Shown: in pieces, positions 15,758 through 25,325 of the stretch | How positions within the stretch are numbered: position 1 is the first letter of the stretch | How the letters are laid out: each line of letters starts with the position of its first letter | Assembly (NCBI GenBank): GCA_965279085.1 | Contig: OZ257149.1 | Location: 3,596,001-3,660,000 of the forward strand | DNA length: 64,000 nt | Reading direction: 5' to 3' | Source: UBA7672 sp965279085 | Lineage (GTDB): Bacteria; Pseudomonadota; Alphaproteobacteria; Caulobacterales; Hyphomonadaceae | Made by a program: the position numbers and the translations under genes | The notes under the pieces: generated by a model | The model's input: only the letters and a program-made list of their open reading frames with translations | The model's database searches: none | What the model was told of the DNA's origin: nothing

Positions 15758-16045
15758 TCAGGTTCTCTTCGTCGCGTCAAACAGGGTGCGCTCCTCGCGC
15801 GGATACTGTCCGCTCACGGCGCGCCATGCCTTGAAGTGCTCGCTCTCGCCATGCGCCTTCAGCGCGGCGTCATCCGCATAGATCTCGAAGACGCGAATGA
15901 TGTCCGGCTCCAGCAGGTCGAAACCGTAGGAATAGGCCAGGCACCCGGGCTCCCGCCGGGAGGCCTGCACGACCTTTTCCATTTCCGGGCGGAGCCTGTC
16001 CTGATCGGATTTTGGCACGCGCAGATTGACGCTGAGAATTAGCAA
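15758..16045 (-). CDS. ABM-domain putative quinol monooxygenase
   Basis: 95 aa, one antibiotic-biosynthesis-monooxygenase ferredoxin-like domain. Landmarks are the N-terminal strand MLILSVNLRV, EPGCLAYSY and the FEIYADDAALKAHGES helix with HFKAW. Such YgiN-like proteins act on quinols or polyketides, or are stress-linked small oxygenases. The TTG start has GGGAGCC upstream. It is divergent from thyA and leads the operon with the alpha-CTD-like gene. Confidence 0.85.
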   Translation of the reverse strand: MLILSVNLRVPKSDQDRLRPEMEKVVQASRREPGCLAYSYGFDLLEPDIIRVFEIYADDAALKAHGESEHFKAWRAVSGQYPREERTLFDATKRT

Positions 16046-16158
16046 AACAGGCTCCCGAACAGCTTTCAGACTTTCTCACAGGGCTGGACAGGCGAGGCAA
16101 GCTTGCCTCCGCCGGACCGAGGCCGCATGAAAAAGCAGACCGGAGCCCGAATCGATCC

Positions 16159-16953
16159 ATGCGCCAGTATCTCGATCTCCTTCAAGACATCCTCGACAAC
16201 GGCGTCGATCGTGGCGACCGGACGGGAACCGGCACGCGCGGCGTGTTCGGCCGCCAGATGCGCTTCGACCTGAGCGAGGGCTTCCCCATGCTCACGACTA
16301 AGAAGCTCCACCTCCGCTCCATCATCGTTGAGCTGCTGTGGTTCCTGCGCGGCGAAACCAACGTAAAATGGCTGCAGGAACGGGGCGTCAGCATCTGGGA
16401 CGAATGGGCCGACGCGGACGGCGAACTCGGTCCTGTCTACGGCAAGCAGTGGCGTTCCTGGGCCGCTCCGGACGGGCGCACCATCGACCAGATCGAATGG
16501 GTGAAGAACGAGATCATCCAGAATCCGAACTCCCGCCGGCTGGTCGTGTCAGCTTGGAATCCGGCGGACGTCGACCGCATGGCGCTGCCGCCGTGCCACT
16601 GCCTGTTCCAGTTCTTTGTCGCGAACGGGCGGTTGTCCTGCCAGCTCTATCAGCGCTCGGCCGACGTCTTCCTCGGCGTACCGTTCAACATCGCGTCTTA
16701 TGCGCTGCTGCTGATCCTGATGGCGAAAGCGACGAAGCTGGAGCCCGGCGAGTTCGTTCACTCGTTCGGCGACGTCCACCTGTACGCGAATCATTTCGAG
16801 CAGGCCCGTCTGCAGCTGCAGCGTTCGCCCCGTCCGCTGCCCAAACTTCAGCTCAATCCTGCCAAAGCCGACCTGTTCGGGTGGGATTACGAAGATTTCA
16901 CACTGGCTGACTACGTGGCCGACGCCCACATCAAGGCGCCAGTCGCAGTCTGA
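16159..16953 (+). CDS. thyA: Thymidylate synthase
   Basis: 264 aa, the usual length. Converts dUMP and methylene-tetrahydrofolate to dTMP and dihydrofolate. The nucleophile is Cys146 in LPPCHCLFQF; RTGTGT near residue 21 holds the phosphate-binding Arg and QRSADVFLGVPFN the dUMP-binding region. No truncation. Dihydrofolate, its product, is recycled by the DHFR encoded 1.4 kb downstream. Confidence 0.98.
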   Translation: MRQYLDLLQDILDNGVDRGDRTGTGTRGVFGRQMRFDLSEGFPMLTTKKLHLRSIIVELLWFLRGETNVKWLQERGVSIWDEWADADGELGPVYGKQWRSWAAPDGRTIDQIEWVKNEIIQNPNSRRLVVSAWNPADVDRMALPPCHCLFQFFVANGRLSCQLYQRSADVFLGVPFNIASYALLLILMAKATKLEPGEFVHSFGDVHLYANHFEQARLQLQRSPRPLPKLQLNPAKADLFGWDYEDFTLADYVADAHIKAPVAV

Positions 16954-17238
16954 TTGCCCACGGCCGTTATTCGCACGCGCGGCATTCGCGTGGCGCCGAC
17001 ACCCGAATGGATTCAAGGATATCGCTACCGCCGAAACGATCGGCGCGTTCCATCACGCCGCAATTGCTGAACCTGCGTGCATCGTCGGTCGGCCGTGCCG
17101 CGTTAAGGTTCACGCAAGGAAGCTGTAGAAATCGCAATCATTCAACATCTTGTGCTTTTTCGCGCTCCGGATGATGAACGAGCGCCGCCCGGACCTTAAT
17201 CCCCGGTGCGGGTGTGATCCGTCGGAGGGATCTGTCCT

Positions 17239-17487
17239 ATGAAAATGACCATTGCCGCGCTCGTCGCGGTCGCCTCGCTGGGCTTCGCGGCCTGCTCGGA
17301 AACGAAACCTGCCGAAACCACCACCACTGAAACCACCACCACGGAAACCGTGACGCCGCCGGCGCCTGCCGCCGCTGAGACGACCACGACGACCACGGAA
17401 ACGACGACGACCGTTGACCCGGCTGCCGCTCCGGCTCCGGCTGACCCGGCCGCCCCGGCTCCGGCTGCTCCGGCTGCCCCGCACTAA
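17239..17487 (+). CDS. Low-complexity Thr/Pro/Ala-rich lipoprotein
   Basis: 82 aa. A lipoprotein signal (lipobox FAAC, Cys19) is followed by ETTTTETTTT-like Thr/Glu runs and a Pro/Ala-rich tail. It is preceded by GGAGGGATCTGTCCT. The mature part looks like an unfolded spacer anchored in the envelope. The direct repeats of ACC/GAA codons make it prone to length change. An intrinsic terminator follows. The interval 16954-17238 upstream holds no gene. Confidence 0.7.
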   Translation: MKMTIAALVAVASLGFAACSETKPAETTTTETTTTETVTPPAPAAAETTTTTTETTTTVDPAAAPAPADPAAPAPAAPAAPH

Positions 17488-17524
17488 GCTGCGGCTGACG
17501 TTCTAAAAGCTCGCGAGAGCTGCG

Positions 17525-17558
17525 AAAGGGCGGTCCAATAGGGCCGCCCTTTCTGTTT
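17525..17558 (+). terminator. Intrinsic terminator
   Basis: Perfect 9-bp stem AAAGGGCGG / CCGCCCTTT (17525-17533 with 17544-17552) then CTGTTTGT on the plus strand. It ends the Thr-rich lipoprotein transcript; the T-tract is short, and the convergent VUT gene ends 22 nt beyond it. Confidence 0.7.
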
Positions 17559-17573
17559 GTGCGATTTGCTGAA

Positions 17574-18263
17574 CTAGGCCGCAGCCGGATCGACCTCGCC
17601 GCGCTTCTCGCGGTAGCGGATCATCGCGGAGACCACGAGCGCGCCGATCATCTTGCCGATGATGAAGAACACGAAATTGGCGATGTTGAACATCGTCCCC
17701 GGCGGATCGTTCAGCTCCATCTGCCGCGCCAGGTCCGCGCCATAGAGGAAGACCGTGGTGTCGATCGGCGCCGCCGCAGCGCTCGACAGCAGGATGCGCG
17801 TGGAAAGCCGGTACTTGGTGAAGGTAAAGATCAGCCAGTCCACGCTCTCGGAAATCGCAAAGGCGGTCGCCGATGCCAGCGCGATCACAGGCCACGAATA
17901 ATAGAACGACCACAGGATCGCGAGGCCCATCAGGATCAGCACGCGATGGCCCATCTCGCGCTGCACGAAGTCGCGCAACACGAACACCATGCCCGTGGCA
18001 ACGGTGAGAGGATTGAAGAGGATCGGCGTCGTCGTGGCCAGATACGGCCCCAGCGCCTCGGTGAGATTGATCTCGATAGCCGCGCTCTTGCCGAAGCTCC
18101 AGTTCAGCAGTGGGATCAGCGCGACATAGACATAAGCCCACGCCCGGCCCTTAAGGCTCCAGATCAACGCGGCCGTCACCGCAAGCGCCAGCAGCGCTGT
18201 CCACAATTCGTCTGGGGCGCCATTGGTCAACGCCGAGACGAACTCGTTCCAGACGTCTTCCAT
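17574..18263 (-). CDS. VUT-family (YhhQ/DUF165) queuosine-precursor-type transporter
   Basis: 229 aa with about six membrane segments. Family landmarks are VFVLRDFVQREMGHRVLI and the AFAISESVDWLIF helix, quoted in part, and the C-terminal IIGKMIGALVVSAMIRYREK. Members import queuosine precursors such as preQ0/preQ1. queF lies about 25 kb away, which supports a deazaguanine role, though the assignment is by family only. It is divergent from folA. Confidence 0.85.
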   Translation of the reverse strand: MEDVWNEFVSALTNGAPDELWTALLALAVTAALIWSLKGRAWAYVYVALIPLLNWSFGKSAAIEINLTEALGPYLATTTPILFNPLTVATGMVFVLRDFVQREMGHRVLILMGLAILWSFYYSWPVIALASATAFAISESVDWLIFTFTKYRLSTRILLSSAAAAPIDTTVFLYGADLARQMELNDPPGTMFNIANFVFFIIGKMIGALVVSAMIRYREKRGEVDPAAA

Positions 18264-18362
18264 GCCCGACCCGTTCTAATCCCTTGCGTCGGCAGCCGAA
18301 CGGAGGTTCGACTGCCCGCCGTCTCCCCAGACGATCATCCGGGCGTCAATACAGGGTCATCC

Positions 18363-18908
18363 GTGCCACCGTCCACCTTTCCGATCAGCAATGACGACAT
18401 CGGCGTACGGATCGTCGCCGCAATAGGCAGGCGGCGCGAGCTTGGCTTCGAGAACCGCCTGGCGTTCAGGTTGAAGGCCGACATGGCCAATTTCCGCAAG
18501 GTGACGGCGAAGACGCCTATGGTGATGGGCCGGAAGACCTGGGAGAGCTTTCCGAAGCGGCCGCTGCCGGGCCGCCCGAACATCGTCGCCACCCGCAATC
18601 TCGAATTCGTTGCCCCCGGCGCATTCGTGTTCTCGAGCCTGCCGCCCGCGCTCGCTGCCGCCCGCGCGATGGCCGTGCAATCAGGTATTCCGGAAGTCTC
18701 GATCATCGGCGGCGCGGAAATCTACGCCGCGGGCCTCGAAGTCGCGACCCACATGACGCTCACCGAGGTCGAGGCGGAACGCGAGGCGCATGTCTTCTTC
18801 CCCGAGTTCGATCGGAAGGCGTGGCGAGAAGTCTCTGCCATCCGCATCGAAGCCGATGCCGACAACGAGGCGGCGTGTGTCATCCGCGAGCTCGAACGTC
18901 GCGCCTGA
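18363..18908 (+). CDS. folA: Dihydrofolate reductase
   Basis: 181 aa from a GTG start. Reduces dihydrofolate to tetrahydrofolate with NADPH. The N-terminal strand VRIVAAIGRRRELG, LKADMANFRKVT, PMVMGRKTWESF and the IIGGAEIYA motif match the DHFR fold. The start is uncertain: no strong ribosome site is visible, and no ATG in this frame is available in the N-terminal region. Position near thyA fits the folate-linked dTMP pathway. Confidence 0.92.
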   Translation: MPPSTFPISNDDIGVRIVAAIGRRRELGFENRLAFRLKADMANFRKVTAKTPMVMGRKTWESFPKRPLPGRPNIVATRNLEFVAPGAFVFSSLPPALAAARAMAVQSGIPEVSIIGGAEIYAAGLEVATHMTLTEVEAEREAHVFFPEFDRKAWREVSAIRIEADADNEAACVIRELERRA

Positions 18909-18965
18909 GTCATTTGGCGCAAGTGAAGCTGTGGGCTACAGCATCTCGACGAACGGGAGAGCGGA

Positions 18966-20699
18966 ATGCACAGACAGATCGTGGCGACGGCGTTGATCAC
19001 GCTGACAGCCTGCGCAACAGGTTCCGCCATTGTGCCACCGATTGCTGTGCTGGCGTCATCTTCGGGCGACCCGACTGTCGACAGCCTGCTCGCGCTCAAC
19101 GCGCTCTGTTCCGCGGAAGCGTCCGGGCTCGCGGCGCCGAAGCCGGATCTGAAGCTTGCTGATGGCATGGGCACCGGCGGCTTCAAGGTCGACACCACCA
19201 ACAGCGAAGCGCAGGCCTGGTTCAACTACGGCCTCGCGCTCAGCCACGCCTTCTACCATCAGGACGCCAAGGCCGCGATGAAACGCGCCGTCGAGCTCGA
19301 CCCAACCTGCTCGATGTGCGCCTGGGGCGAAGCGTGGGCGCTGGGGCCGACGCTCAACTACGGCATCAAGGATGACGAACGCAAAGTGGCGCTCGCTTCT
19401 GCCGTGCGCGCCCAGGCACTTGCGAAGCCGGGCGACGACAAGGCGCGCAGGCTCGCCGATATCATGGCTGCCCGTTACGCCGAGCCGCCCGCCGCCTTGG
19501 TCAAGAAAGATACTGGCAAAGCAGGGGAGGCTGGGGTCGTCGCGGAGGAGGCCAGCACCGAACCAGTCTTCGCCGAAGCACTCGCCAAGATCGCAGCGGA
19601 TTATCCGGCCGAAGCAGAGCTTTCCGTTCTCGCCGCCCACAGCCTGATGATGTCCTCAAGCGAGGAAGACACAGCCAATCTCAAGGCCGCGCTCGTCATT
19701 CTTGAAGCGGTACTGAAGGATCACCCGAACGACACCGGCGCGATCCACTACTACATCCACGCCACCGAGTTCGACGAGCGCGCCGAGGATGCATTGTCCT
19801 ACGCCAAGCGCCTTGGCGATCTGGCGCCGATGGCGAGCCACCTCGTCCACATGCCGGCCCACACCTTCTTCCGCGCCGGGCTCTATCAGGACGCGGCGGT
19901 GGTCAACGCCAAGGCCATCGCAACCGACGCCGCGTGGATGGCCGGCGGCGGCGATCCGCGCCCGCCCATGATCAAGGGCTTCGAGATGCCGATGTACTAC
20001 GCACATAACTTCGCATTCGGCCTGGCCGGCGCGATGATGTCGGGCGATGGCGAACTCGCGCTGCGTTACGCCGAGCACGTGACGAAGGCCTATCCGGATG
20101 TCGGCGAGAAGAAGCGTTTCGATCCCACGCCCCGCACTTATGTCGCGCTCGCACGCTATGCGCCGGACAAGATGCTCGCGCTCAAGCCCAGCTCGCGCGA
20201 TGAAAAGGAATTCCGCGCCTATCATGCCTATGGCCGGGGCGAGGCCATGCTGCAGAAGGGCGACGCAGCGGGCGCACGTGTCGAGCTTGGAAAGCTGCGC
20301 AAGGTCGCCGCCGATAATCCCGAAGCCCAGGTCGCGATCACTGTCCTCGAAGGACGCATCGCCATGGCCGAGGGCAACACACGCGCCGCGATCGCTAGCT
20401 TCAGCAAGGGCGCTGCGCTGCAGGAGAAGGAATTCGGCGGGTGGATGGATCCGCCGGACTGGTGGTATCCGGTCCGCCGCTCGCTAGCGGCCGCCTATCT
20501 TAAGGTCGGCGACTACGCCAAGGCTGAAGCCGAGGCCTCGGCCTCACTCAAGGAGTGGAAGCACGATCCGCTGGCGCTCTGGGTCCTTGGCCGTGCGCAG
20601 TACGGTCTCGGCAAGAGCGGTGAGGGGAGGGCTTCCCTTACGAAAGCCCGCTCCATCTGGCGTGGAGACTTCGACAGCATCACCGTCGAAGCGATCTAG
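18966..20699 (+). CDS. Large TPR-repeat lipoprotein
   Basis: 577 aa. Lipobox LTAC (Cys16) near the N-terminus. The mature protein is built of helical TPR-like repeats, for example WFNYGLALSHAFYHQDAKAA and AIHYYIHATEFDERA, quoted in part. Several Met/His-rich segments (PMASHLVHMPAHTFFRAG) recur in this family. It is probably an outer-membrane-facing scaffold. GGGAGAGCGG precedes the ATG. Function unknown; it resembles uncharacterised proteins often found near TonB receptors or peptidases. Confidence 0.75.
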   Translation: MHRQIVATALITLTACATGSAIVPPIAVLASSSGDPTVDSLLALNALCSAEASGLAAPKPDLKLADGMGTGGFKVDTTNSEAQAWFNYGLALSHAFYHQDAKAAMKRAVELDPTCSMCAWGEAWALGPTLNYGIKDDERKVALASAVRAQALAKPGDDKARRLADIMAARYAEPPAALVKKDTGKAGEAGVVAEEASTEPVFAEALAKIAADYPAEAELSVLAAHSLMMSSSEEDTANLKAALVILEAVLKDHPNDTGAIHYYIHATEFDERAEDALSYAKRLGDLAPMASHLVHMPAHTFFRAGLYQDAAVVNAKAIATDAAWMAGGGDPRPPMIKGFEMPMYYAHNFAFGLAGAMMSGDGELALRYAEHVTKAYPDVGEKKRFDPTPRTYVALARYAPDKMLALKPSSRDEKEFRAYHAYGRGEAMLQKGDAAGARVELGKLRKVAADNPEAQVAITVLEGRIAMAEGNTRAAIASFSKGAALQEKEFGGWMDPPDWWYPVRRSLAAAYLKVGDYAKAEAEASASLKEWKHDPLALWVLGRAQYGLGKSGEGRASLTKARSIWRGDFDSITVEAI

Positions 20700-21148
20700 T
20701 TCCGCATTGTCGTGAGTCGCACGAACATCGCGCCCTCACCCTGCGAGTGCCGTAGCGTTACGCATGCGTCAGCGAAAATAATTTTCGGGATCGACCTATT
20801 TGCATCGTTGTTGCGTTGCGAAGAAGCTCAACCTGCCGTGCGCGTCATGACGTAAAGGTAAGTTGCGTGTTACTCACGAGGCTTCCGCAGCGGCGGTATA
20901 CAGCTTTCAAGTAAACTCTGCGGTGCGCGATTTACGTGCGATGCATGAGCAGTTTGCCGCGCCGCACACATACACATCAATGCCTTGCCCTTGACCACAC
21001 AGTCGTTCCCCTGCGGCGCCGTTGACGCTGCTTGGGCCCCATCACAGGCTCACATTTGCGCGAGCCGAGGTTCGTTCGGGGAAAGCGCCGGCGTCACATA
21101 GAGACATAGGACGCTGCGGGAGGATCGCTTCTAGGGAGGACGCGTCGT
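20700..21148. other. Intergenic region ahead of the TonB receptor
   Basis: 449 nt without a supportable gene, terminator or promoter that can be named with confidence. It contains the short palindrome ACGCATGCGT (20760-20769) and is less GC-rich than its surroundings. The last 20 nt hold the ribosome site AGGGAGGAC for the TonB receptor. Confidence 0.5.
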
Positions 21149-24061
21149 ATGGCGCCGATTAATCGTTTCTCATTTGTCAGCCTTATCGCGCTCAGCCTGG
21201 CGATGCCGGCGTTCGCGCAAACACCACAGACCGCTCCACAGGCGCCGCCTGAGGAAGATGAACGCCAGGCTCGCGACGTGGTCGTGATCACCGCGAACAA
21301 GCGGGAAGAAACCGTTCAGGACATTGCGGTGGCCGTTACCGCCATCACGTCCGAACTCCGCGACGAGATCGGCCTCACCACGGTGCAGGACTACACGAAC
21401 TTCGCACCTGGCCTTTCCTACTCGACCTCGAACGACCGCCTCGGCATGCGCGGTGTGACGCGAACGTCGAACAACTTCGGCATCCGCTCCGGCATCTCGA
21501 ACTATGTCGACGGCGTCTACTTCTCATCCGCCATCCCGGCCAGCCGCGAACCGATCTTCGTGGAACGCGTCGAGGTCGTCCGCGGCCCGCAAGGCACGCT
21601 GTACGGACGCGACTCGATCGGCGGCGCGCTGAACGTCATCACCAAACGCCCGACGGAAGAGTTTGAAGGCCAGTTCAACATGAACGCCGGCGACTATGGC
21701 GTGCTCGGCGTTGCCGGCACGTTCGCGGGCCCGATCACCGACTGGATGCGCTATCGCGTCGGCTATTCTCGCCAGGCGCAGAACGAAGGCTACCTCACGA
21801 ACTATTCGGGCCTGGACTCCGAGGGCGGACACAAGAATGACACCTACATCGAAGGGCAGCTCGAGTTTGACATCGGCGAGGATCTCGATCTCTGGATCCG
21901 CGCGGGCAGCCTGAACTGGGACGTCCGCCAGGGTGCCCCCGGCGCCCGCACCAGCGGCGACGATCCGTATCCCTATGGCACGCGTTTCTTCAACTCGACC
22001 GCGGAACTCGGCCCCAACGGTTGGTTCGGTCTTGGCGATCCGAACCGGACGCAGGTCGGTTCGCAGACCACCAATCCGGCGATCACCGACCCTTATGCAT
22101 TCAACACCGACTTCACCAACTTCGCCCATCTGTGGCCGACGTCGGAACTCGCGGTCGAAGCCGTGTGGCACGCCGACAATTTCGACATCAAGTATCTCGG
22201 CGGCTATGTCTGGTACCACTACAACCTGCAGCAGGATCAGGATGGCACGGCGGTCAAGCGCTTCACCTGCACGCCGGCAATGGCGCCTGCAGGCTGCCTG
22301 AGCGGCCAAAACTATCACACCGAGCGGGTCTCTGATTACAACGAAAACCGCGCCTGGTACTCGAACGAACTGAACTTCATCTCGACGTGGGACGGCCCGC
22401 TGCAGGTCATCGCAGGCGTCTACCAGTACCAGGAGAACTACAACCAGATCATCTTCGTGTCGCAACTTACCAACCCGGGTGGTCCGATCTCCAACGCCCT
22501 GTCGCCGTACGCTTCGGCGACCTCGATCCAGCCCAACTTCACGGGCCGGTACATCAACTCGGGCGCGCCACATGGCGGCTCGCTGATGTTCCGCACCAAC
22601 AACCAGGGCTTGAACAACGCCTATGGTGCGTTCCTTCAGACCGACTACCAGATCAACGATGAGTGGAAGCTCACGGCCGGCATCCGCTGGTCGAAGGATA
22701 TGATGGACACCCGCGAATACGCGCGCGTCATCAACCATTACACGCTCGCCGGGCTCTTCGGACTTCTCCCCTTCGGCATCAGCAGGATGGATGTGACCGG
22801 CACGCTCGGCGGCGCCGACCCAAGCACCTATTCGGCAGCCAACCCGTGCGGGTCGGCTGGCCAGGGTGTCGTCAATACCAACCCGACCACCGCTAACGGC
22901 TCGATCGGCGGTACAGGTTGCGCCGCACAAGGCACCAACGCCGCGGACAAGAGCCGGTACGGGATCTATTACGACCAGTACGGCAACAGCTACCGCGACA
23001 TCGAAGCTGGCTGGGAAGAGATGACCGGCGTCCTTGGCATCGACTGGACACCGGACGACGACACCCTGATCTACGGAAAGTACAACCGCGGCTACAAGCC
23101 GGGCGGCCTCGGCTGCGCGGCGACGTTCTGCACCCAGGTTGCAACGCCATACACCGACAAGGAACTCGTGGACGCCTTCGAGCTTGGCTTCAAGCGGGAT
23201 TGGGCGGACTGGAACGTCACCACCAACGCGGTGCTGTTCTACTACGACTACCAGGGCTACCAGGTGTCGAACACCATCGTTCCGGACGATCCGGACGGCG
23301 CCGGCCCGCTGCCGCGTCCGCCCGCCTACGCCGCGTATGTCAACCTGCCGCAAGTCGACACGCTCGGCTTCGAGCTCGAGACGATCTGGTACGCGACCGA
23401 CAACCTGCGCTTCCTGGTGAACTACGGCTACACGGACCCGCAAATCGGCCAGTCGCCTTCTCTGGTTCACGCGCTCGACCCGTACTCTTTGGATCCGGCC
23501 GCACAGCCGCAAGGACCCGAGGCGTGCACGAGCGTTCCGCCTGCTGCGAACCCGAACGTCCCCAACCCGAATTGCGTGGGCGTCCAAGGGCAGAGTCTCG
23601 ACGGCAACATCCTCCCGTTCAGCCCCAAGCATAAGGCCGCGATCAACGGCACTTACACCTGGGACTTCGAGGACGGTTCGACGCTCGACGCTTCGCTGAG
23701 CTATTTCTGGCAGGACATCTCGTTCAGCTCGATCTTCAACCGGAGCTACACCAAGATTCCGTCTTGGACGCAGGCTGACGCCCGGTTGAGCTGGACCAGT
23801 GCGGACGGCAACTTCACGCTGATCGGCTTCGTACGGAACCTGTTCGACGACATGGTTTACGACGGTCGCGGCGCCGGCCTGCGCGAAGCGGCTGCGGTGG
23901 GTACGCCCGGCAACGGCCGCATCGTGTCGCCAACGGAGTGCTACACCACTCCGCAGACGTCGCCCGGTTTCGGCGCTCCGACAGCCAACTCCTGCTACAC
24001 GATCGGCGAGACTTATCGTCCGCCCCGCACCATCGGCGCGGAACTGCAGATCCGGTTCTAG
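21149..24061 (+). CDS. TonB-dependent outer-membrane receptor
   Basis: 970 aa. After a signal peptide (AFAQ), a TonB-box-like RDVVVITANKREE stretch and a plug domain (residues about 50-170) with GVTRTSNNFGIRSG and VEVVRGPQGTLYGRDSIGGALNV precede a 22-strand barrel ending in aromatic QIRF. The plug contains the YVDGVYF motif of sphingomonad/caulobacter-type receptors. Substrate is unknown; no siderophore or carbohydrate cluster is adjacent. The ribosome site AGGGAGGA lies 11 nt upstream. A strong terminator follows. Confidence 0.95.
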   Translation: MAPINRFSFVSLIALSLAMPAFAQTPQTAPQAPPEEDERQARDVVVITANKREETVQDIAVAVTAITSELRDEIGLTTVQDYTNFAPGLSYSTSNDRLGMRGVTRTSNNFGIRSGISNYVDGVYFSSAIPASREPIFVERVEVVRGPQGTLYGRDSIGGALNVITKRPTEEFEGQFNMNAGDYGVLGVAGTFAGPITDWMRYRVGYSRQAQNEGYLTNYSGLDSEGGHKNDTYIEGQLEFDIGEDLDLWIRAGSLNWDVRQGAPGARTSGDDPYPYGTRFFNSTAELGPNGWFGLGDPNRTQVGSQTTNPAITDPYAFNTDFTNFAHLWPTSELAVEAVWHADNFDIKYLGGYVWYHYNLQQDQDGTAVKRFTCTPAMAPAGCLSGQNYHTERVSDYNENRAWYSNELNFISTWDGPLQVIAGVYQYQENYNQIIFVSQLTNPGGPISNALSPYASATSIQPNFTGRYINSGAPHGGSLMFRTNNQGLNNAYGAFLQTDYQINDEWKLTAGIRWSKDMMDTREYARVINHYTLAGLFGLLPFGISRMDVTGTLGGADPSTYSAANPCGSAGQGVVNTNPTTANGSIGGTGCAAQGTNAADKSRYGIYYDQYGNSYRDIEAGWEEMTGVLGIDWTPDDDTLIYGKYNRGYKPGGLGCAATFCTQVATPYTDKELVDAFELGFKRDWADWNVTTNAVLFYYDYQGYQVSNTIVPDDPDGAGPLPRPPAYAAYVNLPQVDTLGFELETIWYATDNLRFLVNYGYTDPQIGQSPSLVHALDPYSLDPAAQPQGPEACTSVPPAANPNVPNPNCVGVQGQSLDGNILPFSPKHKAAINGTYTWDFEDGSTLDASLSYFWQDISFSSIFNRSYTKIPSWTQADARLSWTSADGNFTLIGFVRNLFDDMVYDGRGAGLREAAAVGTPGNGRIVSPTECYTTPQTSPGFGAPTANSCYTIGETYRPPRTIGAELQIRF

Positions 24062-24105
24062 TCTTCTGGTTTTCCCAATGGCGGTGCTCCCGCTTATTGG
24101 TTCCT

Positions 24106-24142
24106 GCGCCGACCTCTCCCCGGGGTCGGCGCTTTTCTTTTT
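24106..24142 (+). terminator. Intrinsic terminator after the TonB receptor
   Basis: Stem GCGCCGACC / GGTCGGCGC (24106-24114 with 24124-24132) followed by TTTTCTTTTT on the plus strand. Confidence 0.92.
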
Positions 24143-24148
24143 CCTGGC

Positions 24149-24892
24149 CTAGCTCGCGGACTTCCCGCCCGCCGTCCTCTGCTTCTCCCACTCCGCCTTG
24201 CGGCGTTTCCAGTCGGCTTCCATCGCCTTGCGCCACTTCACGCGCATGATCGCCGGCCGCTCCGGATAGCGTTCCTCCAGTACCACGGCGCTGAGGATGC
24301 GGTCGGCGCGGAACGAGCGGAAATCCTTCCGCGTCTCGCACCAGGCGCAGATGATGCGCGTGGTCTCGTAATAGCCGAGCAGGATCGGCCAGATCACGCG
24401 CGCCGTCGCCCGGCCCTCCACATCGCGGTAATCGAGCTTCATCTTGCGCGCGCCGTTGATGGCGCCGCGCACCATGCCGAGGTCGATCGCGTCCTTCGCC
24501 CGGTCATAGGCAGGCACGACGCGGTGCGCCGGATCGTCGATGTAAGGCCGCAGCCGCTCCGGAATGCTCCCCTCGATCTTCGCCAGCAGGTCGCGCGCCG
24601 CCTTCGAGAGCTGCGGATCGCCTCGGTTGATCACCCACTGCGCGCCCAGCACTGCCGCCTCTATCTCGTCCGTCGTCAGCATCAGCGGCGGCATGTCGAG
24701 GCCCTTGTCGAGCACATAGCCGATGCCCGCCTCGCCACGGATGGGCACACGCTGCGCCAGCAACGCCGCGATGTCGCGATACACGGAGCGTTTCGACGTC
24801 TCCAGCTCCGCCGCCATCGCATCCGCCGTCACCGGCTTCTTCGAACGCCGCAAGATCTGGATGATCTCGAAAAGACGGTCCGCTTTCCGCAT
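24149..24892 (-). CDS. YafY-type HTH/WYL-domain transcriptional regulator
   Basis: 247 aa. The N-terminal HTH_11 domain shows RLFEIIQILRR and KRSVYRDIAALLAQRVPI; the central part has the WYL ligand-sensing domain (AINGARKMKLDYRD; here the WYL tripeptide is not exact) and a C-terminal Lys/Arg-rich tail, an unusual basic extension. Such regulators sense small ligands or DNA damage. It is divergent from the ABM gene, sharing a 94-nt promoter region, and is the likely regulator of that gene. Confidence 0.85.
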   Translation of the reverse strand: MRKADRLFEIIQILRRSKKPVTADAMAAELETSKRSVYRDIAALLAQRVPIRGEAGIGYVLDKGLDMPPLMLTTDEIEAAVLGAQWVINRGDPQLSKAARDLLAKIEGSIPERLRPYIDDPAHRVVPAYDRAKDAIDLGMVRGAINGARKMKLDYRDVEGRATARVIWPILLGYYETTRIICAWCETRKDFRSFRADRILSAVVLEERYPERPAIMRVKWRKAMEADWKRRKAEWEKQRTAGGKSAS

Positions 24893-24986
24893 GTTTTCGC
24901 CCCTCCAAACCCTGCTGACACGATGCTGTCAGTAGGCCCGTGGCATCTATGTGTCATCAGGCTCGGACAGGTCAAGGGAGCGGGAA

Positions 24987-25295
24987 ATGATCGGATTGGC
25001 TGCAGGCGCTCTGGTGTTGGTCATCGAGTTCGCGGTGATCCCGGAGAAGCGCGACGACTTCGTGGCGATCAGCTCCGCGCAGGTCGAGACGGTTCGCTCC
25101 CGCGAAGGCAATCAGGGCTTCGACGTCCTCATCGATCCGAAGCGCCCCGAGGTCGTCGTCTACATCGAGCGCTGGGAAACAGCCGAGCAGCAGGAAGCCT
25201 TCTTCCAGTGGTGGACAGGGCAGGGCCTCAGCGACCGCCTGCGCCCCTATGTGACCTCCGCCCCGAAGATCGCGACCTACACCACCGCCGATTGA
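24987..25295 (+). CDS. ABM-domain monooxygenase-like protein
   Basis: 102 aa from the ATG preceded by GGGAGCGGGAA. The domain covers LVIEFAVIPEKRDDFVAIS and ends APKIATY, a ferredoxin-like antibiotic-biosynthesis-monooxygenase fold. The first nine residues MIGLAAGAL are unlike a normal ABM start and recur in the next small ORF (MIGLTAGVL). It is divergent from the WYL regulator, so probably controlled by it. Confidence 0.75.
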   Translation: MIGLAAGALVLVIEFAVIPEKRDDFVAISSAQVETVRSREGNQGFDVLIDPKRPEVVVYIERWETAEQQEAFFQWWTGQGLSDRLRPYVTSAPKIATYTTAD

Positions 25296-25325
25296 TTTCG
25301 AACAACACGCACAAGGGAGACAACA

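Noticed and set aside
21524..23632. A 702-codon open frame on the minus strand opposite the TonB receptor
   Set aside because: The sequence is His/Arg/Val-biased without any known motif, and the receptor on the plus strand is unmistakable. GC-rich genes give long antisense frames by chance.
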